Positions 16,162 through 25,489 are shown, counted from the stretch's first letter. The stretch is 64,000 bases of DNA from Mogibacterium sp. (GCA_017403955.1 JAFRDH010000025.1:1-64000); one strand, 5' to 3'. Program-made: numbers and translations. Notes: generated from the sequence alone by a model not told the origin.

Positions 16162-16817
16162 TAGTCCATCCTCCTTTTCTCAACACCATATTTCGCAGTT
16201 ATTTCATCCCAGTCAATACGTTCATCGCGGAAACAGAATTCCGTGTCACGTTCGCCGATTTCACGTATCACTCTGCACGGATCGCCATAAGCGACTACAT
16301 TCGGCGGAATGTCTCTGGTAACCACACTTCCGGCTCCGATGACTGCATTATCACCGATCGTTACGCCCGGAAGTATCACTACTCCCGCACCGACCCATAC
16401 GCATGAACCGATGTGCACGTCTTTGTTATACTGGAGAACCGATCCCGCGCCCTTCCTGAGTTCCGGAAGGACCGGATGTCCTGCAGTGACGATCGTTACA
16501 TTCGGTCCGAATTTGGTCCAGTCGCCAATGTATATATGGCCGTCATCTACGAGAGTCATATTGAAATTCATGTAAATACAGGAGCCGAGGTGAACATGCC
16601 TGCCGCCCCAGTTTGCATAGAGCGGTCTCTGGATGAACACATTCTCTCCGCATTCGGCGAACATTTTGCTCATCATATTCTGCTGTTCGCGGAACTGCGA
16701 CGGTCTCAGCAGATTGAAGTCGTGCAGTAATTCCTGGCAGGCAAGCTGTTCTTTCGCAAGATCCTCATTTATCGGATCATAGAGAAGGCCTTCGGCCATT
16801 CTTTCTTCATCTGTCAT
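16161..16817 (-). CDS. maltose/galactoside-type O-acetyltransferase (left-handed beta-helix)
   Basis: This 218-residue hexapeptide-repeat acetyltransferase is of the LacA/Maa/NodL type. The N-terminal helical part starts MTDEERMAEGLLYDP, typical of maltose O-acetyltransferases. The hexapeptide turns follow (HVHLGSCIYMNFN, VWVGAGVVILPGVTIGDNAVIGAGSVV), and it ends with NVVAYGDPCRVIRE. The likely reaction is acetyl transfer from acetyl-CoA to a sugar hydroxyl. It overlaps the preceding gene by 4 bases (ATGA) and the CooT gene by 1 base, so these are translationally linked, though no functional connection with nickel is obvious. Confidence 0.9.
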   Translation of the reverse strand: MTDEERMAEGLLYDPINEDLAKEQLACQELLHDFNLLRPSQFREQQNMMSKMFAECGENVFIQRPLYANWGGRHVHLGSCIYMNFNMTLVDDGHIYIGDWTKFGPNVTIVTAGHPVLPELRKGAGSVLQYNKDVHIGSCVWVGAGVVILPGVTIGDNAVIGAGSVVTRDIPPNVVAYGDPCRVIREIGERDTEFCFRDERIDWDEITAKYGVEKRRMD

Positions 16818-17284
16818 ATCGCTGCCTGACCTTCCCTGTGGAGTCCGAGCTGGTCAAATGTGAATTCACCTTTGTGGAGCAATTCCGCCAGCTCATCACG
16901 AACGCTGCCTTCGACTCTTGAAGCCGGCTCGCGTCCGATCATTTCGAAAGCGATCATTGCAACGAAATCTGCGATCTGAGTCCTGTTGTCCAGTCTGTGA
17001 TCACTCGCATCAAAGTCTGTCTGTTCTTCGAGGATAGAAAGGAACGGCGCAAAGCTCTCAAGCATTTTGTTGTGAGCTGCGGTCCTGCGTCTGTCAAGGG
17101 TCGCGATCTCTTCCTGCTTCTCGGAGAAGCTCATGAACATTTCTGCCCGGATCTCGTTCCCTTTGAAGATATGTGCCTCTACTTTTCTCAGATACTCCTC
17201 TGCATCTCTGATAAGTCTGTCAGCGACCTGTCTGTTCTCTTCATTACTCCAGTCGACTTGTCTGATGTAATCTGTGATTTTCAT
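16814..17284 (-). CDS. uncharacterised 156-aa helical protein
   Basis: I do not recognise the family with confidence. The 156-residue product is predicted to be almost wholly alpha-helical, rich in Glu and Arg, without signal peptide, membrane segment or cysteines. A central helix (EEIATLDRRRTAAHNKMLES) is followed by FAPFLSILEEQT. It starts with ATG after AGGAGAT and is the first gene of the operon leading to the acetyltransferase, CooT and the aldo/keto reductase, with a 4-base overlap into the acetyltransferase. A promoter candidate lies immediately upstream. Confidence 0.7.
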   Translation of the reverse strand: MKITDYIRQVDWSNEENRQVADRLIRDAEEYLRKVEAHIFKGNEIRAEMFMSFSEKQEEIATLDRRRTAAHNKMLESFAPFLSILEEQTDFDASDHRLDNRTQIADFVAMIAFEMIGREPASRVEGSVRDELAELLHKGEFTFDQLGLHREGQAAI

Positions 17285-17333
17285 GTGATCTCCTGTTCAG
17301 ATACATTCGGGGCAATATTTACACGTTCTAATC

Positions 17334-17362
17334 ATTTTATCCCTACGGGCCTTTGCCGTCAA
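17334..17362 (-). promoter_or_regulatory. promoter for the 156-aa protein-acetyltransferase-cooT-reductase operon
   Basis: On the minus strand TTGACG (17362-17357), a 17-base spacer and TAAAAT (17339-17334), about 50 bases before the first start codon. It separates this operon from the helicase-MoxR-VWA operon upstream. Confidence 0.5.
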
Positions 17363-17381
17363 TAAAACATGTGCATGCGGT

Positions 17382-18563
17382 TCAGATCCTGACGATCCTG
17401 CCCCATGGAGGATCGATCTGTTTATTATTGATCAGCCAGAGCACCGGGATGCCCATAGCCGCGGATTCAGGCGGGAAAGGCGCATATCCATCTGTAAGTA
17501 TTATGATGCTCGTGATCTCAAGACCTGCCATTTCATCACGTATATAGTTGAAAACGGCTTCGAAACTGGTCCCGCCTCCGCCATACGGACGGATCAGTTT
17601 GAATTCCTGTTCGTCCATAAAAGGCAGCGGCTTTATTACCTCTTCATCGAAGAATCCGAGCCAGCCCTCGAGCCTGCCGCTGTATTGATCTATTGCTCCT
17701 TTGACCTCTGAATACGCCTGCGTTATTTCTTTCTTAGTCATTGATCCGGAGGTGTCTATCATGAAAAGCACATTCCTGACGACTTCGTCCATAACATTGA
17801 AATCCGGCAGGAAGAACGGGCTATCCGGGAATCTCCTGTCCGGCGGGGTGAAGGAGTAGTCGACGAGTTCTTCCTGGACGAAATCATTAAGCAGAGTCCG
17901 CCAGTCTGTAACAGGTTCAAGCAGCTCTTCTATCGCTCTCTTGAGTCCTGCCGGAAGATTCCCGCGGCCTTTCTGCGCGGCCTCATATGCTTCTCTCAGT
18001 CTCTGCTCCCATAATTCCTCAAGTCCGGGTTCCGTGCTTGTTCCCCATTTCGAGTGATTGTCCGTGAGTTTGAATCCTCCTGAGCGGCTTCCGCGGGAAC
18101 CGGATAAGTCTTTCTCCAGCATCTCATACACTTCTTCAGCAGTATAGAGTCTGCCTTCTTTCCCGTCAGGCGCTATATGCATCGACTCGCCGTATTTCTG
18201 CAGAGAGATGCTTCTCACATCATTCCCGTTCGACTCTAAGATCGTCGAGTTCACTACGATATCGCAAGCCACATTGAACAGGAAATTATCGCGTTCTCCC
18301 GTTCTCAGGCAATGTCTCAGAACGACATGGAGGATCTCATGCTGCATGACGAATACCAGCTCCCTGTCAGTGATCACGTCAAGAAATGACGGTGCGAAAT
18401 ACATCTTCACTCCGTCTGTTGCCGCAGTTCCGACCGATTCATCAAGTGCGAACTGAATGTGCATAAGCAGGATGCCGTAGAAACCGTTCCTTGCCATCAG
18501 GCTCATTCTCGCCTTGAGGATCCTTATCGTATATTCCTGTGTTTTGGTGCTGCTGACAGCCAT
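17382..18563 (-). CDS. VWA-like/putative metallopeptidase protein (DUF2201 type)
   Basis: In this 393-residue protein, residues 1-130 form a putative zinc metallopeptidase-like region with MQHEILHVVLRH near 75-86 (an HExxH motif). Residues from about 265 form a VWA-like domain with FMIDTSGSMTKKE, a MIDAS-like DTSGS loop. This two-part organisation (predicted metal-dependent peptidase plus VWA-like DUF2201) is regularly encoded next to a MoxR AAA+ ATPase, as here (18-bp gap). Such pairs are thought to act as chaperone or remodelling systems. The third upstream gene is a large helicase, and the operon promoter has LexA-like boxes, suggesting a role during DNA damage or against invading DNA. Confidence 0.82.
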   Translation of the reverse strand: MAVSSTKTQEYTIRILKARMSLMARNGFYGILLMHIQFALDESVGTAATDGVKMYFAPSFLDVITDRELVFVMQHEILHVVLRHCLRTGERDNFLFNVACDIVVNSTILESNGNDVRSISLQKYGESMHIAPDGKEGRLYTAEEVYEMLEKDLSGSRGSRSGGFKLTDNHSKWGTSTEPGLEELWEQRLREAYEAAQKGRGNLPAGLKRAIEELLEPVTDWRTLLNDFVQEELVDYSFTPPDRRFPDSPFFLPDFNVMDEVVRNVLFMIDTSGSMTKKEITQAYSEVKGAIDQYSGRLEGWLGFFDEEVIKPLPFMDEQEFKLIRPYGGGGTSFEAVFNYIRDEMAGLEITSIIILTDGYAPFPPESAAMGIPVLWLINNKQIDPPWGRIVRI

Positions 18564-18581
18564 ATTTCCTCCCTCCTGAGA

Positions 18582-19715
18582 CTAGTCGAAACCATTAAGA
18601 AGACGGCCTTTGGTCCTGAGCCATTTGACGAATTCAGGGATCTTCATGAGCTCACTGCGAAAATCATCGGAAATGTTCATGTAATCCTGCATCAGAACTG
18701 TCGAGAAGTCCGGAGGAAGTGTGTCAGCATACGCTATAGAGTTAGCGATCCTGTCAAGTTCCGTCCTGTGTTCATATGCATATCTCGCCATTGAAGAAAT
18801 GAGTGCGTAAAGAGCGTCCGGTCTCTTCGGTGCTCTTGGTCTCTTGCCGTCAAAAATCATTTCGATATCCGGGAGTTGTTCGAAAACTCTCGACCATGTC
18901 CGGAATTCGACAGCAGATCCCGTGCCGATGATGCCGGCTATCAGCGTGTACATGTCTTCTATACTGTCACTTATGTTATTGAGCAAAGCGCTGACCATTT
19001 CCCATGCTCTCGGAGTCGGGAATGCGATATCGTCTTTCAGAGAATCGAACTTCATCAGATAATCCGGCTTGAACGCAAGGAATGCGGTGACTTTCTCGTT
19101 GATGCCTGATCTGACCGCCCAATTGCGCCATGCATCATAGCTCGTCTCTATCTCCAGGTGGAGAAGTCTGTTGGCAAGAGCCTTAGGCATTTTGTAAGCT
19201 ACTGATTTGTCGGTGACTCTGTTGCCTGCTGCGATCACTATGCAGTTATCCGGAAGCTTGTGTTCTCCGACGGTCCTGTCAAGCGTGATCTGATAAGCTG
19301 CTGCCTGTACCGACTGCGGAGCGGCTGAGATCTCATCGAGGAACAGTATATTGATGATGCCTTTCCCCGGATCCATATCGAATATCTGCGGTTTCAGCCA
19401 GACTGCAAGGGTCTTGTCCTCGTTTGCTGTCGGGATACCTCTGAGGTCGATCGGATTGAACATCAGAAGTCTTACATCTGTGATATTGACTTTCACAGAT
19501 GTATTAAGCTCGATCCGCTCTGCGATCTGCCTTACTGCCTGGGACTTTCCGACACCGGGCGGTCCCCACATCATGACAGACGGCAGCAACGTCATTTTCC
19601 GGTTCTTTTTGATCATCGAAACATACATCATAGCGAGCATGTCGACGGCTTTTCCGACATTCACAGCCGGCACGCTGCCGGTCAGGATCGGTTTGGTGGT
19701 TGATTTGGTACTCAT
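18582..19715 (-). CDS. MoxR-family AAA+ ATPase
   Basis: This 377-residue AAA+ ATPase has Walker A GPPGVGKSQA near 51, Walker B ILFLDEISAAP near 124 and a sensor-like AAGNRV near 163. MoxR ATPases work as rings together with VWA-domain partners to insert cofactors, remodel proteins or control complexes. The partner is presumably the VWA-like protein encoded 18 bp downstream. It lies 32 bp after the helicase gene and in the same direction, so all three appear to form one transcript. Confidence 0.88.
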   Translation of the reverse strand: MSTKSTTKPILTGSVPAVNVGKAVDMLAMMYVSMIKKNRKMTLLPSVMMWGPPGVGKSQAVRQIAERIELNTSVKVNITDVRLLMFNPIDLRGIPTANEDKTLAVWLKPQIFDMDPGKGIINILFLDEISAAPQSVQAAAYQITLDRTVGEHKLPDNCIVIAAGNRVTDKSVAYKMPKALANRLLHLEIETSYDAWRNWAVRSGINEKVTAFLAFKPDYLMKFDSLKDDIAFPTPRAWEMVSALLNNISDSIEDMYTLIAGIIGTGSAVEFRTWSRVFEQLPDIEMIFDGKRPRAPKRPDALYALISSMARYAYEHRTELDRIANSIAYADTLPPDFSTVLMQDYMNISDDFRSELMKIPEFVKWLRTKGRLLNGFD

Positions 19716-19747
19716 TTTAAGTTTCCTCCCGATGTACAGTATCGTAT

Positions 19748-22700
19748 CTAATTAGTCTGTCCGAGAAGATCATTGACGCCGAGTTCCTCATCGATGCTGT
19801 TAAGGATCGATGTCACTGCGTCGATCTGATCAGAATAGTTGTCATCAGACATAAGTTCTATTTCGATCTCCTGCTGCTCCTTGTGGAGAAGCTCAAGCTG
19901 GCGCTCGATGAGTTCAACTCTCTGGCCGAGCTTGTCAAGGTAATTGTCGATCCTGATGAGCGCTCCTCCGTCCTTTTCACTGAGTTCGACCCTGTATCTG
20001 CCCTCATGTACTATATACAGATAAGGATGATCCGGATCCATTCCGGCAGGGAGAATAATGAAAAAGCCTCTGTAATTGAGAATGTTCCTGTCTTCACTCC
20101 TGTTGTTATTGTTCTGAAGAGCTTTGGAAAGTGTTTCTCTTATGTGTTTGCGCCATTTTGATCTTACGATTTTTTCCTTTACTGAGATATTCTTGTAAAT
20201 GTTCCGCCCATAAATCTCGACATACTCGGCATCTGCTCTGCATGTCTGCAGTTCCAGTTCTTTCGCTGCGATAAGGTCCGGAAGTTCTCCGTATCTCTGC
20301 TCGAGTCTTAGCTTATTCTCAAGGCTCTTCTTCCTGAGGATCGAAAGTCTTGTGAGCTCGTTCCTGGTCTCGACCCTACTCTTGAGGAGCGGATTGCCGA
20401 GAGCCAGAGCTTTGACTTCAGCGTAGTTCAGAACAGCATCGTCTACCTCGTTACCGGATCTTCCGTGGATAGAATCTGACAAAATGTCTACGATAAATCT
20501 CTGCTTGGTCTCAAGGAGCTGCCATGAATATGCATCGAAGCTGCCTTCTGTTATGTATCTGAAAATGAATATCTCAGGATTCATATTGCCGCTTCTTAAT
20601 ATTCTTCCCTCTCTCTGGACCATATCCGCCGGTCTCCACGGCACATCGAGATGATGAAGCGCGATGAGTCTGTCCTGTATGTTGACGCCGAGTCCGAGTT
20701 TGAAAGTTGAACCGATAAGGATCCTGATCTCTCCGGATCTTACCTGTGCAAAGAGTTTCTCTCTCTTGGCGTCGGTCGTGGCATCATGTATATAGGCTAT
20801 GTCTTTCTCATTTACTCCGTAACGGACGAGCTGTCTTTTGACCTCATCATAAACATTGAAGCCTGCTTTAGGTGTCGAAATGTCGCAGAAAATAAGCTGT
20901 GCCATTCTCTCGTCCGCTGTCTTGCGATACAGAATAGCAGCTCTCTCGGCGCATTCCGAAGCCTTGCATCTTCCGACATCACCGTAGATGTCGTACCATT
21001 TCCCGAGGATCTGGCCTTTGGCGGCTTCTTCTTCTCTTATGAGCCTGATATCCAGAGCAGCTTTACGGCCGTCGCTGGTGATCTTGAGCATGTTGTCTTC
21101 CTGGCGTGGAATATCATGGTTGTGGACCTTGTCCGCGCGCTTTGAGATCTGTGTCAGGAATGCGCTGAGTTCTGATGACTTCGGCACCATGACATCCGTA
21201 TATCCTTTGAACTCCGGCAGACCCTGGCTGTCATCGAGCATATGGAAGTCTGCGATCGATGCCAGGATAGTGGTAAGTTCAGGAATATTGTGGAATCTGG
21301 AAAATCTCGTTGTGAGCCTGAATGTATTGGTGTCTACAGCGATCTCGAATTCTGTTGTTTCTTCGGCGAACATCGATACCCAGCTCTGGAAAGTCTGAAG
21401 TCCGAGCAGCTCAAGTTCTCCGCTCTGGAGATATTTCTGGAAAACGAAGATATCGGTTATCGAGTTGGTGATCGGAGTTCCTGTCGCCATAACGACGCCC
21501 CCGCCGTTATTCCTGCTCTGGATAAGACGGACCTTTTCCATCATGGAGCTGCACTTCGCAGAACCTGTTCTGCTGATACCGAGAACACCGGTGATCGTCG
21601 TATCGACCGGAACGTTCTTGTAGTTATGAGCCTCATCGAGGAACAGTCGGTCTATTCCGAGATCGTCAAAACAGACAAGCTCCTTGGCAGGGTCTTTCTC
21701 TACCATGGCGCTTGCAAGTTTCTTGTCCAGAGTTTCTATTCTCTTCTTGAACTTGCCGGTAACGTCTTTCTTCTTGTTCTTGATGCGGAGAAGTTCGTCT
21801 CTTTCTTCTCTGAGCTCGTCCATGTAGGCCTTCTTGGACAGCGGGATGTTGTCAAAGCAGCTGTACGGGATAATGACAGCGTCGAAGTCTTCTTCTCTGA
21901 CTCTGAGAAGTGTGCGGTTCTTCTTGGAAGGTGTGAAATCGGAAGGCTTGATGCAGAGGACTTTTGCTTCCGGATAAAGTTTCATGAACAGGTCGTTCCA
22001 CTGATCAACGATATTATTCGGTACAGAAAACATGATCTTTCTTGCCATGCCGAGTCTCTTGAGCTCCATGGCGGCTGCGATCATGATATATGTCTTCCCG
22101 GCGCCGACGTCGTGTGCAAGCAAAGTGTTCGGTGTGAAGAGGATCCTGGCTACACTGTTCTTCTGGTAAGGGCGCAGTGTGACTTCCGGAGCCATACCCG
22201 GGAAATCAAGGAAGCTCCCGTTGAATTTGCGGGCTACATTGTAGCAGTACCTGTCTTCGTAGAGTTTCTTGAGTCTTGAGGCTCTGACCTTGTCTTCCCA
22301 AAGCCATCTGCGGAATTCCATCAGAATAAGCCGCTGCTTCTCCTGGGCTGCAGCGGTCTCCTCTTTGTTGATGACTCTCTTGGTGCCTGACTTCGTATAT
22401 TGTGACGACACTTCATCAGTGATCTTGACGGTCTTCTTGTTGAGAAGATTCTCTATGATATGAATTGCGTCGATACGTTTGGTACCATAGGTCGAATTGT
22501 TCCTGATATAGTGTGAAAATCTCGGTTTGTCCGGTATATCCCAGCTTCCGGTCTCCTCATCATGCACGATCCCCTTGCACTTATCGTAATAATTAGGCTG
22601 GATGATGTAATTAACAAAGTCTTCGATCACATCCACCGGTACCCAAGGGGAACCCAGCGTAACGTATATAGCGTCCGCAGATATTTCACTCGGAAGGATC

Positions 22701-23149
22701 GCTTCAAGAGCCTTGATATTCTCTTCGAACATGCCTGGATATGTCTTGCAAGCGATCTTGGCTTTGATAAGTTTGTATCTCAGATTGCCTGAAAGGTATT
22801 CGTCAGAAGTCTCCCATCCCTGATCAGGATCACCATTCCATGTATCCGGATCACAGAAAATAACGCCTTTGAGTGCCTGTGCGGCTTCACGTGTGGTCGT
22901 GCCGGCAGCTTGCGCTATCCTGATAAGATCTACGCGGCCGGTGTCTCTGATACATTTAATAAGGGCATCCGAAATGGAATCTGAAGCGCCTTCATCCGAT
23001 CCTGCATCTGCGCTCTCAGTTTCATCTGTGTATTCCGGCATGCTGCTGCCCGGATAGAGCAAAATCGAAGGGTCAAGATCGAGGTCGATGACCTCAGACT
23101 CGCTCCCGGGAACAAACCTGAACGCATTATTTGTTGTATTTATTTCCAT
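19748..23149 (-). CDS. large SNF2-like helicase of the methylase-helicase family, methylase part absent
   Basis: This 1133-residue superfamily 2 helicase has motif I DVGAGKTYIMI near 345, motif II DEAHNYKN near 500, motif III MATGTPITNS near 550, and a helicase C domain with QREGRILRSG near 840. Ahead of the ATPase core is LGSPWVPVDVIEDF, a motif I associate with the large DNA methylase-helicase proteins of conjugative elements and phages; no N6-methylase catalytic motif is present. The N-terminus is acidic and low in complexity. A coiled-coil-like C-terminal part follows the helicase. It heads an operon with MoxR and VWA genes, and its promoter carries three LexA-like boxes. A role in DNA repair or defence is inferred. 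Confidence 0.82.
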   Translation of the reverse strand: MEINTTNNAFRFVPGSESEVIDLDLDPSILLYPGSSMPEYTDETESADAGSDEGASDSISDALIKCIRDTGRVDLIRIAQAAGTTTREAAQALKGVIFCDPDTWNGDPDQGWETSDEYLSGNLRYKLIKAKIACKTYPGMFEENIKALEAILPSEISADAIYVTLGSPWVPVDVIEDFVNYIIQPNYYDKCKGIVHDEETGSWDIPDKPRFSHYIRNNSTYGTKRIDAIHIIENLLNKKTVKITDEVSSQYTKSGTKRVINKEETAAAQEKQRLILMEFRRWLWEDKVRASRLKKLYEDRYCYNVARKFNGSFLDFPGMAPEVTLRPYQKNSVARILFTPNTLLAHDVGAGKTYIMIAAAMELKRLGMARKIMFSVPNNIVDQWNDLFMKLYPEAKVLCIKPSDFTPSKKNRTLLRVREEDFDAVIIPYSCFDNIPLSKKAYMDELREERDELLRIKNKKKDVTGKFKKRIETLDKKLASAMVEKDPAKELVCFDDLGIDRLFLDEAHNYKNVPVDTTITGVLGISRTGSAKCSSMMEKVRLIQSRNNGGGVVMATGTPITNSITDIFVFQKYLQSGELELLGLQTFQSWVSMFAEETTEFEIAVDTNTFRLTTRFSRFHNIPELTTILASIADFHMLDDSQGLPEFKGYTDVMVPKSSELSAFLTQISKRADKVHNHDIPRQEDNMLKITSDGRKAALDIRLIREEEAAKGQILGKWYDIYGDVGRCKASECAERAAILYRKTADERMAQLIFCDISTPKAGFNVYDEVKRQLVRYGVNEKDIAYIHDATTDAKREKLFAQVRSGEIRILIGSTFKLGLGVNIQDRLIALHHLDVPWRPADMVQREGRILRSGNMNPEIFIFRYITEGSFDAYSWQLLETKQRFIVDILSDSIHGRSGNEVDDAVLNYAEVKALALGNPLLKSRVETRNELTRLSILRKKSLENKLRLEQRYGELPDLIAAKELELQTCRADAEYVEIYGRNIYKNISVKEKIVRSKWRKHIRETLSKALQNNNNRSEDRNILNYRGFFIILPAGMDPDHPYLYIVHEGRYRVELSEKDGGALIRIDNYLDKLGQRVELIERQLELLHKEQQEIEIELMSDDNYSDQIDAVTSILNSIDEELGVNDLLGQTN

Positions 23150-23255
23150 AGGGCATACCTCCTGTTTTGCACAGTCTACCAGCTGAATTCAGGTCAGTTT
23201 CCGGCGGGTGGGAAAACTCCAAACGTTCAGGATGATCAGTGTTATCGGGAAAGAA

Positions 23256-23303
23256 ATTATAGCAGAACGACCGTTCTCAAACAAGCGTTCAGAATGTTTG
23301 TTC
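23256..23303 (-). promoter_or_regulatory. SOS-type promoter with three LexA-like boxes
   Basis: On the minus strand TTGTTT (23284-23279), 17 bases, and TATAAT (23261-23256) form a promoter ahead of the helicase gene. A perfect Gram-positive LexA half-site pair GAAC-N4-GTTC (23265-23276) lies within the spacer. Two one-mismatch copies follow at 23279-23290 and 23292-23303, so the three boxes are spaced about 13-14 bp apart. Confidence 0.6.
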
Positions 23304-23325
23304 TTGCACTAAAAAAGAGCATTAC

Positions 23326-23360
23326 AAAACAGGCACTGTTTCGCTGTGAAACAATGCCTG
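23326..23360 (-). terminator. intrinsic terminator after the DUF1385-PrmC gene
   Basis: CAGGCA (23330-23335) pairs with TGCCTG (23355-23360), with an inner GTTTC/GAAAC stem. On the minus strand the hairpin is followed by TTTTGTAATG. It closes the long housekeeping series that ends with the gene at 23379. Confidence 0.75.
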
Positions 23361-23378
23361 CTGTTATTGATATCTGAC

Positions 23379-25469
23379 CTATATCCTCTCTGCGATTATT
23401 ACTCTGTCGAGGTCGGCAAGGTCTTTGATCTTGCGGATATTTGTGTATACCTTTGATTTCATCAAGAGTCTCTTTACTGCGCCTGCCTGGTCTTCTCCGA
23501 TCTCAAGGGCAAGGATCCCTCCTGATCTGAGATGCCCGCTTGCCTCATCTGCAATTATGCGGTAGAAATCAAGGCCGTCATCTCCACCGTCAAGGGCAAG
23601 TCTCGGTTCGTGTTCACGCACCTCCACGCTCAGCCTGTCGATGACTTTGGTCTCTATATATGGCGGATTGCAGACTATAACATCGTATTGCTTTTCCTCA
23701 GGAAGAGCTTTGAACATATCTCCCAGCAGGAAGATGCATTGTCTGTTGACCTTATTGATCCCCGCATTATTCATCGCTGTCTTGAGAGCTTCTTCTGATA
23801 CATCCGTCAAAGTTACCAGAGCCTCCGGGACATTATACGCAATGCTGACGCCGAGCGCTCCGCTACCAGTGCACATATCAAGGACCTCAGGGTGCTCCCA
23901 GTCCTTTTCACGGATCAGTTTGATCACATTTTCCGCGAGGACTTCTGTATCAAGTCTCGGGATAAGGACCGAAGGATTAACTCTGAAAGGAAGACCCATG
24001 AATTCCTGGATGCCGAGAATGTACTGCAGCGGAACTCCGGTGATCCTTTGCTGGATCCTTTTCTCATATTCACGGAAGTCATCTTCATTCATCAGCTCGC
24101 GTGATCTTGTGATGAGTTCAGACTGAGTGTAGCCTGTCGCATATGACAAAATCATACGGGCTTCGTTCTTACCATTTTCGATCATGCTGAGAGCGGCCTG
24201 TCCCCATTTCAGAGCATTCTCGATCGTCGTTATGTCATTGGTAAATCTCTTTGCCATCGTCCTTGTCTTGGCGGACTCCTTATTATGATCGGCAATGCCC
24301 TTTACAAGGGAGACCGCATCGGTTTCATCGCGTGCCACGATCGTATATCCGTCTTTGTCAAGGCTGTCAAGGAACTGGATCGCTTCATTTATCGCTTCAT
24401 CGTCCGCATCCTCAGGAGTATCAGGGATCTTGCGGCTCATGACCTCAGATCCCTCGCGCCAGAGTTCGTCCGGTAAAAGGTTGCCGTCTGCATCTACGAT
24501 CCCTTCCATCTCCGGTCTCTCCGGCTTTACGAGAACCGCTTTGAGAGAAAGAATGGCTACTTCAAGCTGTTCTTTGGTCGGTTCTGCAGTCGTAAGTTTC
24601 TGGAACATCAGTCCCGGCCAGCTGAGTATCCTGACCAGTGTCCCGCTCGAGCGGCCTGCCCATTTGAGGAGCTCATAGCTGATGCCTGCGATCACAGGTA
24701 TAAGGAGTATTCTGGAAGTGATCCTCCAGACCAGATTCGGCCATCCGAGGAAGCTGAACAGCAAAAGGCTGATGAGCAGAACGAACACCAGGAAGCTCGT
24801 ACCGCATCTCGGATGCAGAGTGTAGAACTGATCTGCATTGTCCGGTGTGAGCTCAAGTCCGTTCTCAAAACAGTGGATCGTCTTATGTTCCGCTCCGTGA
24901 TACCTGAAGAGCGTCTTGATATCTTCCATTTTGCGTATCGCGACAACATAGGCCACGAAAATCGCTATTCTGAGAAGTCCTTCGATGAGATTGAGCACGA
25001 TCGAGCTGCTTATCACCTTGCCGAGGAAGTTTACGACCCATGTAGGCAGTATGATGAAGAACACCACAGAAATAATAATGGCCGTTATAAGAGCTGAAGC
25101 CATAAGGAAGTTCCACGCAGCCTTGTCGCCGAACTTCTTGTTCACCCATGCCTCTAATTTGCCCGGTTCCTCTGCATATTCCTCAGGAGCATATTTCTCG
25201 AGGATATCTGCAGAGTCCATCAGCGTCGACATTCCTGTCACAAGAGAGTTAACAAAAGCAACGACTCCTCTGACCAGCGGGATCTTCATAGCCTTTGGCT
25301 GAGGCGGCTTCTTCTTAGTCTTCAGGTAAAGCTCACCTGAAGGAAGCCGCATGGCAAGTGCGATGCGGTCCGGTCCCTGCATCATCACTCCTTCCATGAC
25401 CGCCTGCCCTCCGATCGAAGTAGGACAGGCTTCTTTTATAAAGATTTTGCTATAATCCAATTTGTCCAT
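23379..25469 (-). CDS. prmC: fusion of DUF1385 membrane protein and PrmC release-factor methyltransferase
   Basis: This 696-residue protein joins two usually separate genes. Residues 1-310 are a DUF1385 membrane protein with GGQAVMEGVMMQGP near 20, two hydrophobic pairs, and YHGAEHKTIHCFENG near 190 with HPRCGTSF near 220. After a charged linker (about 310-410), residues 415-696 are PrmC/HemK, which methylates the GGQ glutamine of release factors using S-adenosylmethionine. It has DMCTGSGALG near 525 and the catalytic NPPY near 600. In many Clostridia these two genes are neighbours, so a fusion is plausible. The reading frame is continuous here, with no sign of a frameshift. It follows rho by about 20 bp and ends the operon. 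Confidence 0.9.
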   Translation of the reverse strand: MDKLDYSKIFIKEACPTSIGGQAVMEGVMMQGPDRIALAMRLPSGELYLKTKKKPPQPKAMKIPLVRGVVAFVNSLVTGMSTLMDSADILEKYAPEEYAEEPGKLEAWVNKKFGDKAAWNFLMASALITAIIISVVFFIILPTWVVNFLGKVISSSIVLNLIEGLLRIAIFVAYVVAIRKMEDIKTLFRYHGAEHKTIHCFENGLELTPDNADQFYTLHPRCGTSFLVFVLLISLLLFSFLGWPNLVWRITSRILLIPVIAGISYELLKWAGRSSGTLVRILSWPGLMFQKLTTAEPTKEQLEVAILSLKAVLVKPERPEMEGIVDADGNLLPDELWREGSEVMSRKIPDTPEDADDEAINEAIQFLDSLDKDGYTIVARDETDAVSLVKGIADHNKESAKTRTMAKRFTNDITTIENALKWGQAALSMIENGKNEARMILSYATGYTQSELITRSRELMNEDDFREYEKRIQQRITGVPLQYILGIQEFMGLPFRVNPSVLIPRLDTEVLAENVIKLIREKDWEHPEVLDMCTGSGALGVSIAYNVPEALVTLTDVSEEALKTAMNNAGINKVNRQCIFLLGDMFKALPEEKQYDVIVCNPPYIETKVIDRLSVEVREHEPRLALDGGDDGLDFYRIIADEASGHLRSGGILALEIGEDQAGAVKRLLMKSKVYTNIRKIKDLADLDRVIIAERI

Positions 25470-25489
25470 TAGTTAAGCCTTTCGAATGA

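Noticed and set aside
21242-22279. 345-codon open frame on the plus strand
   Set aside because: It lies wholly opposite the helicase gene, has no ribosome site or recognisable motif, and reads as reverse translation of the real gene.
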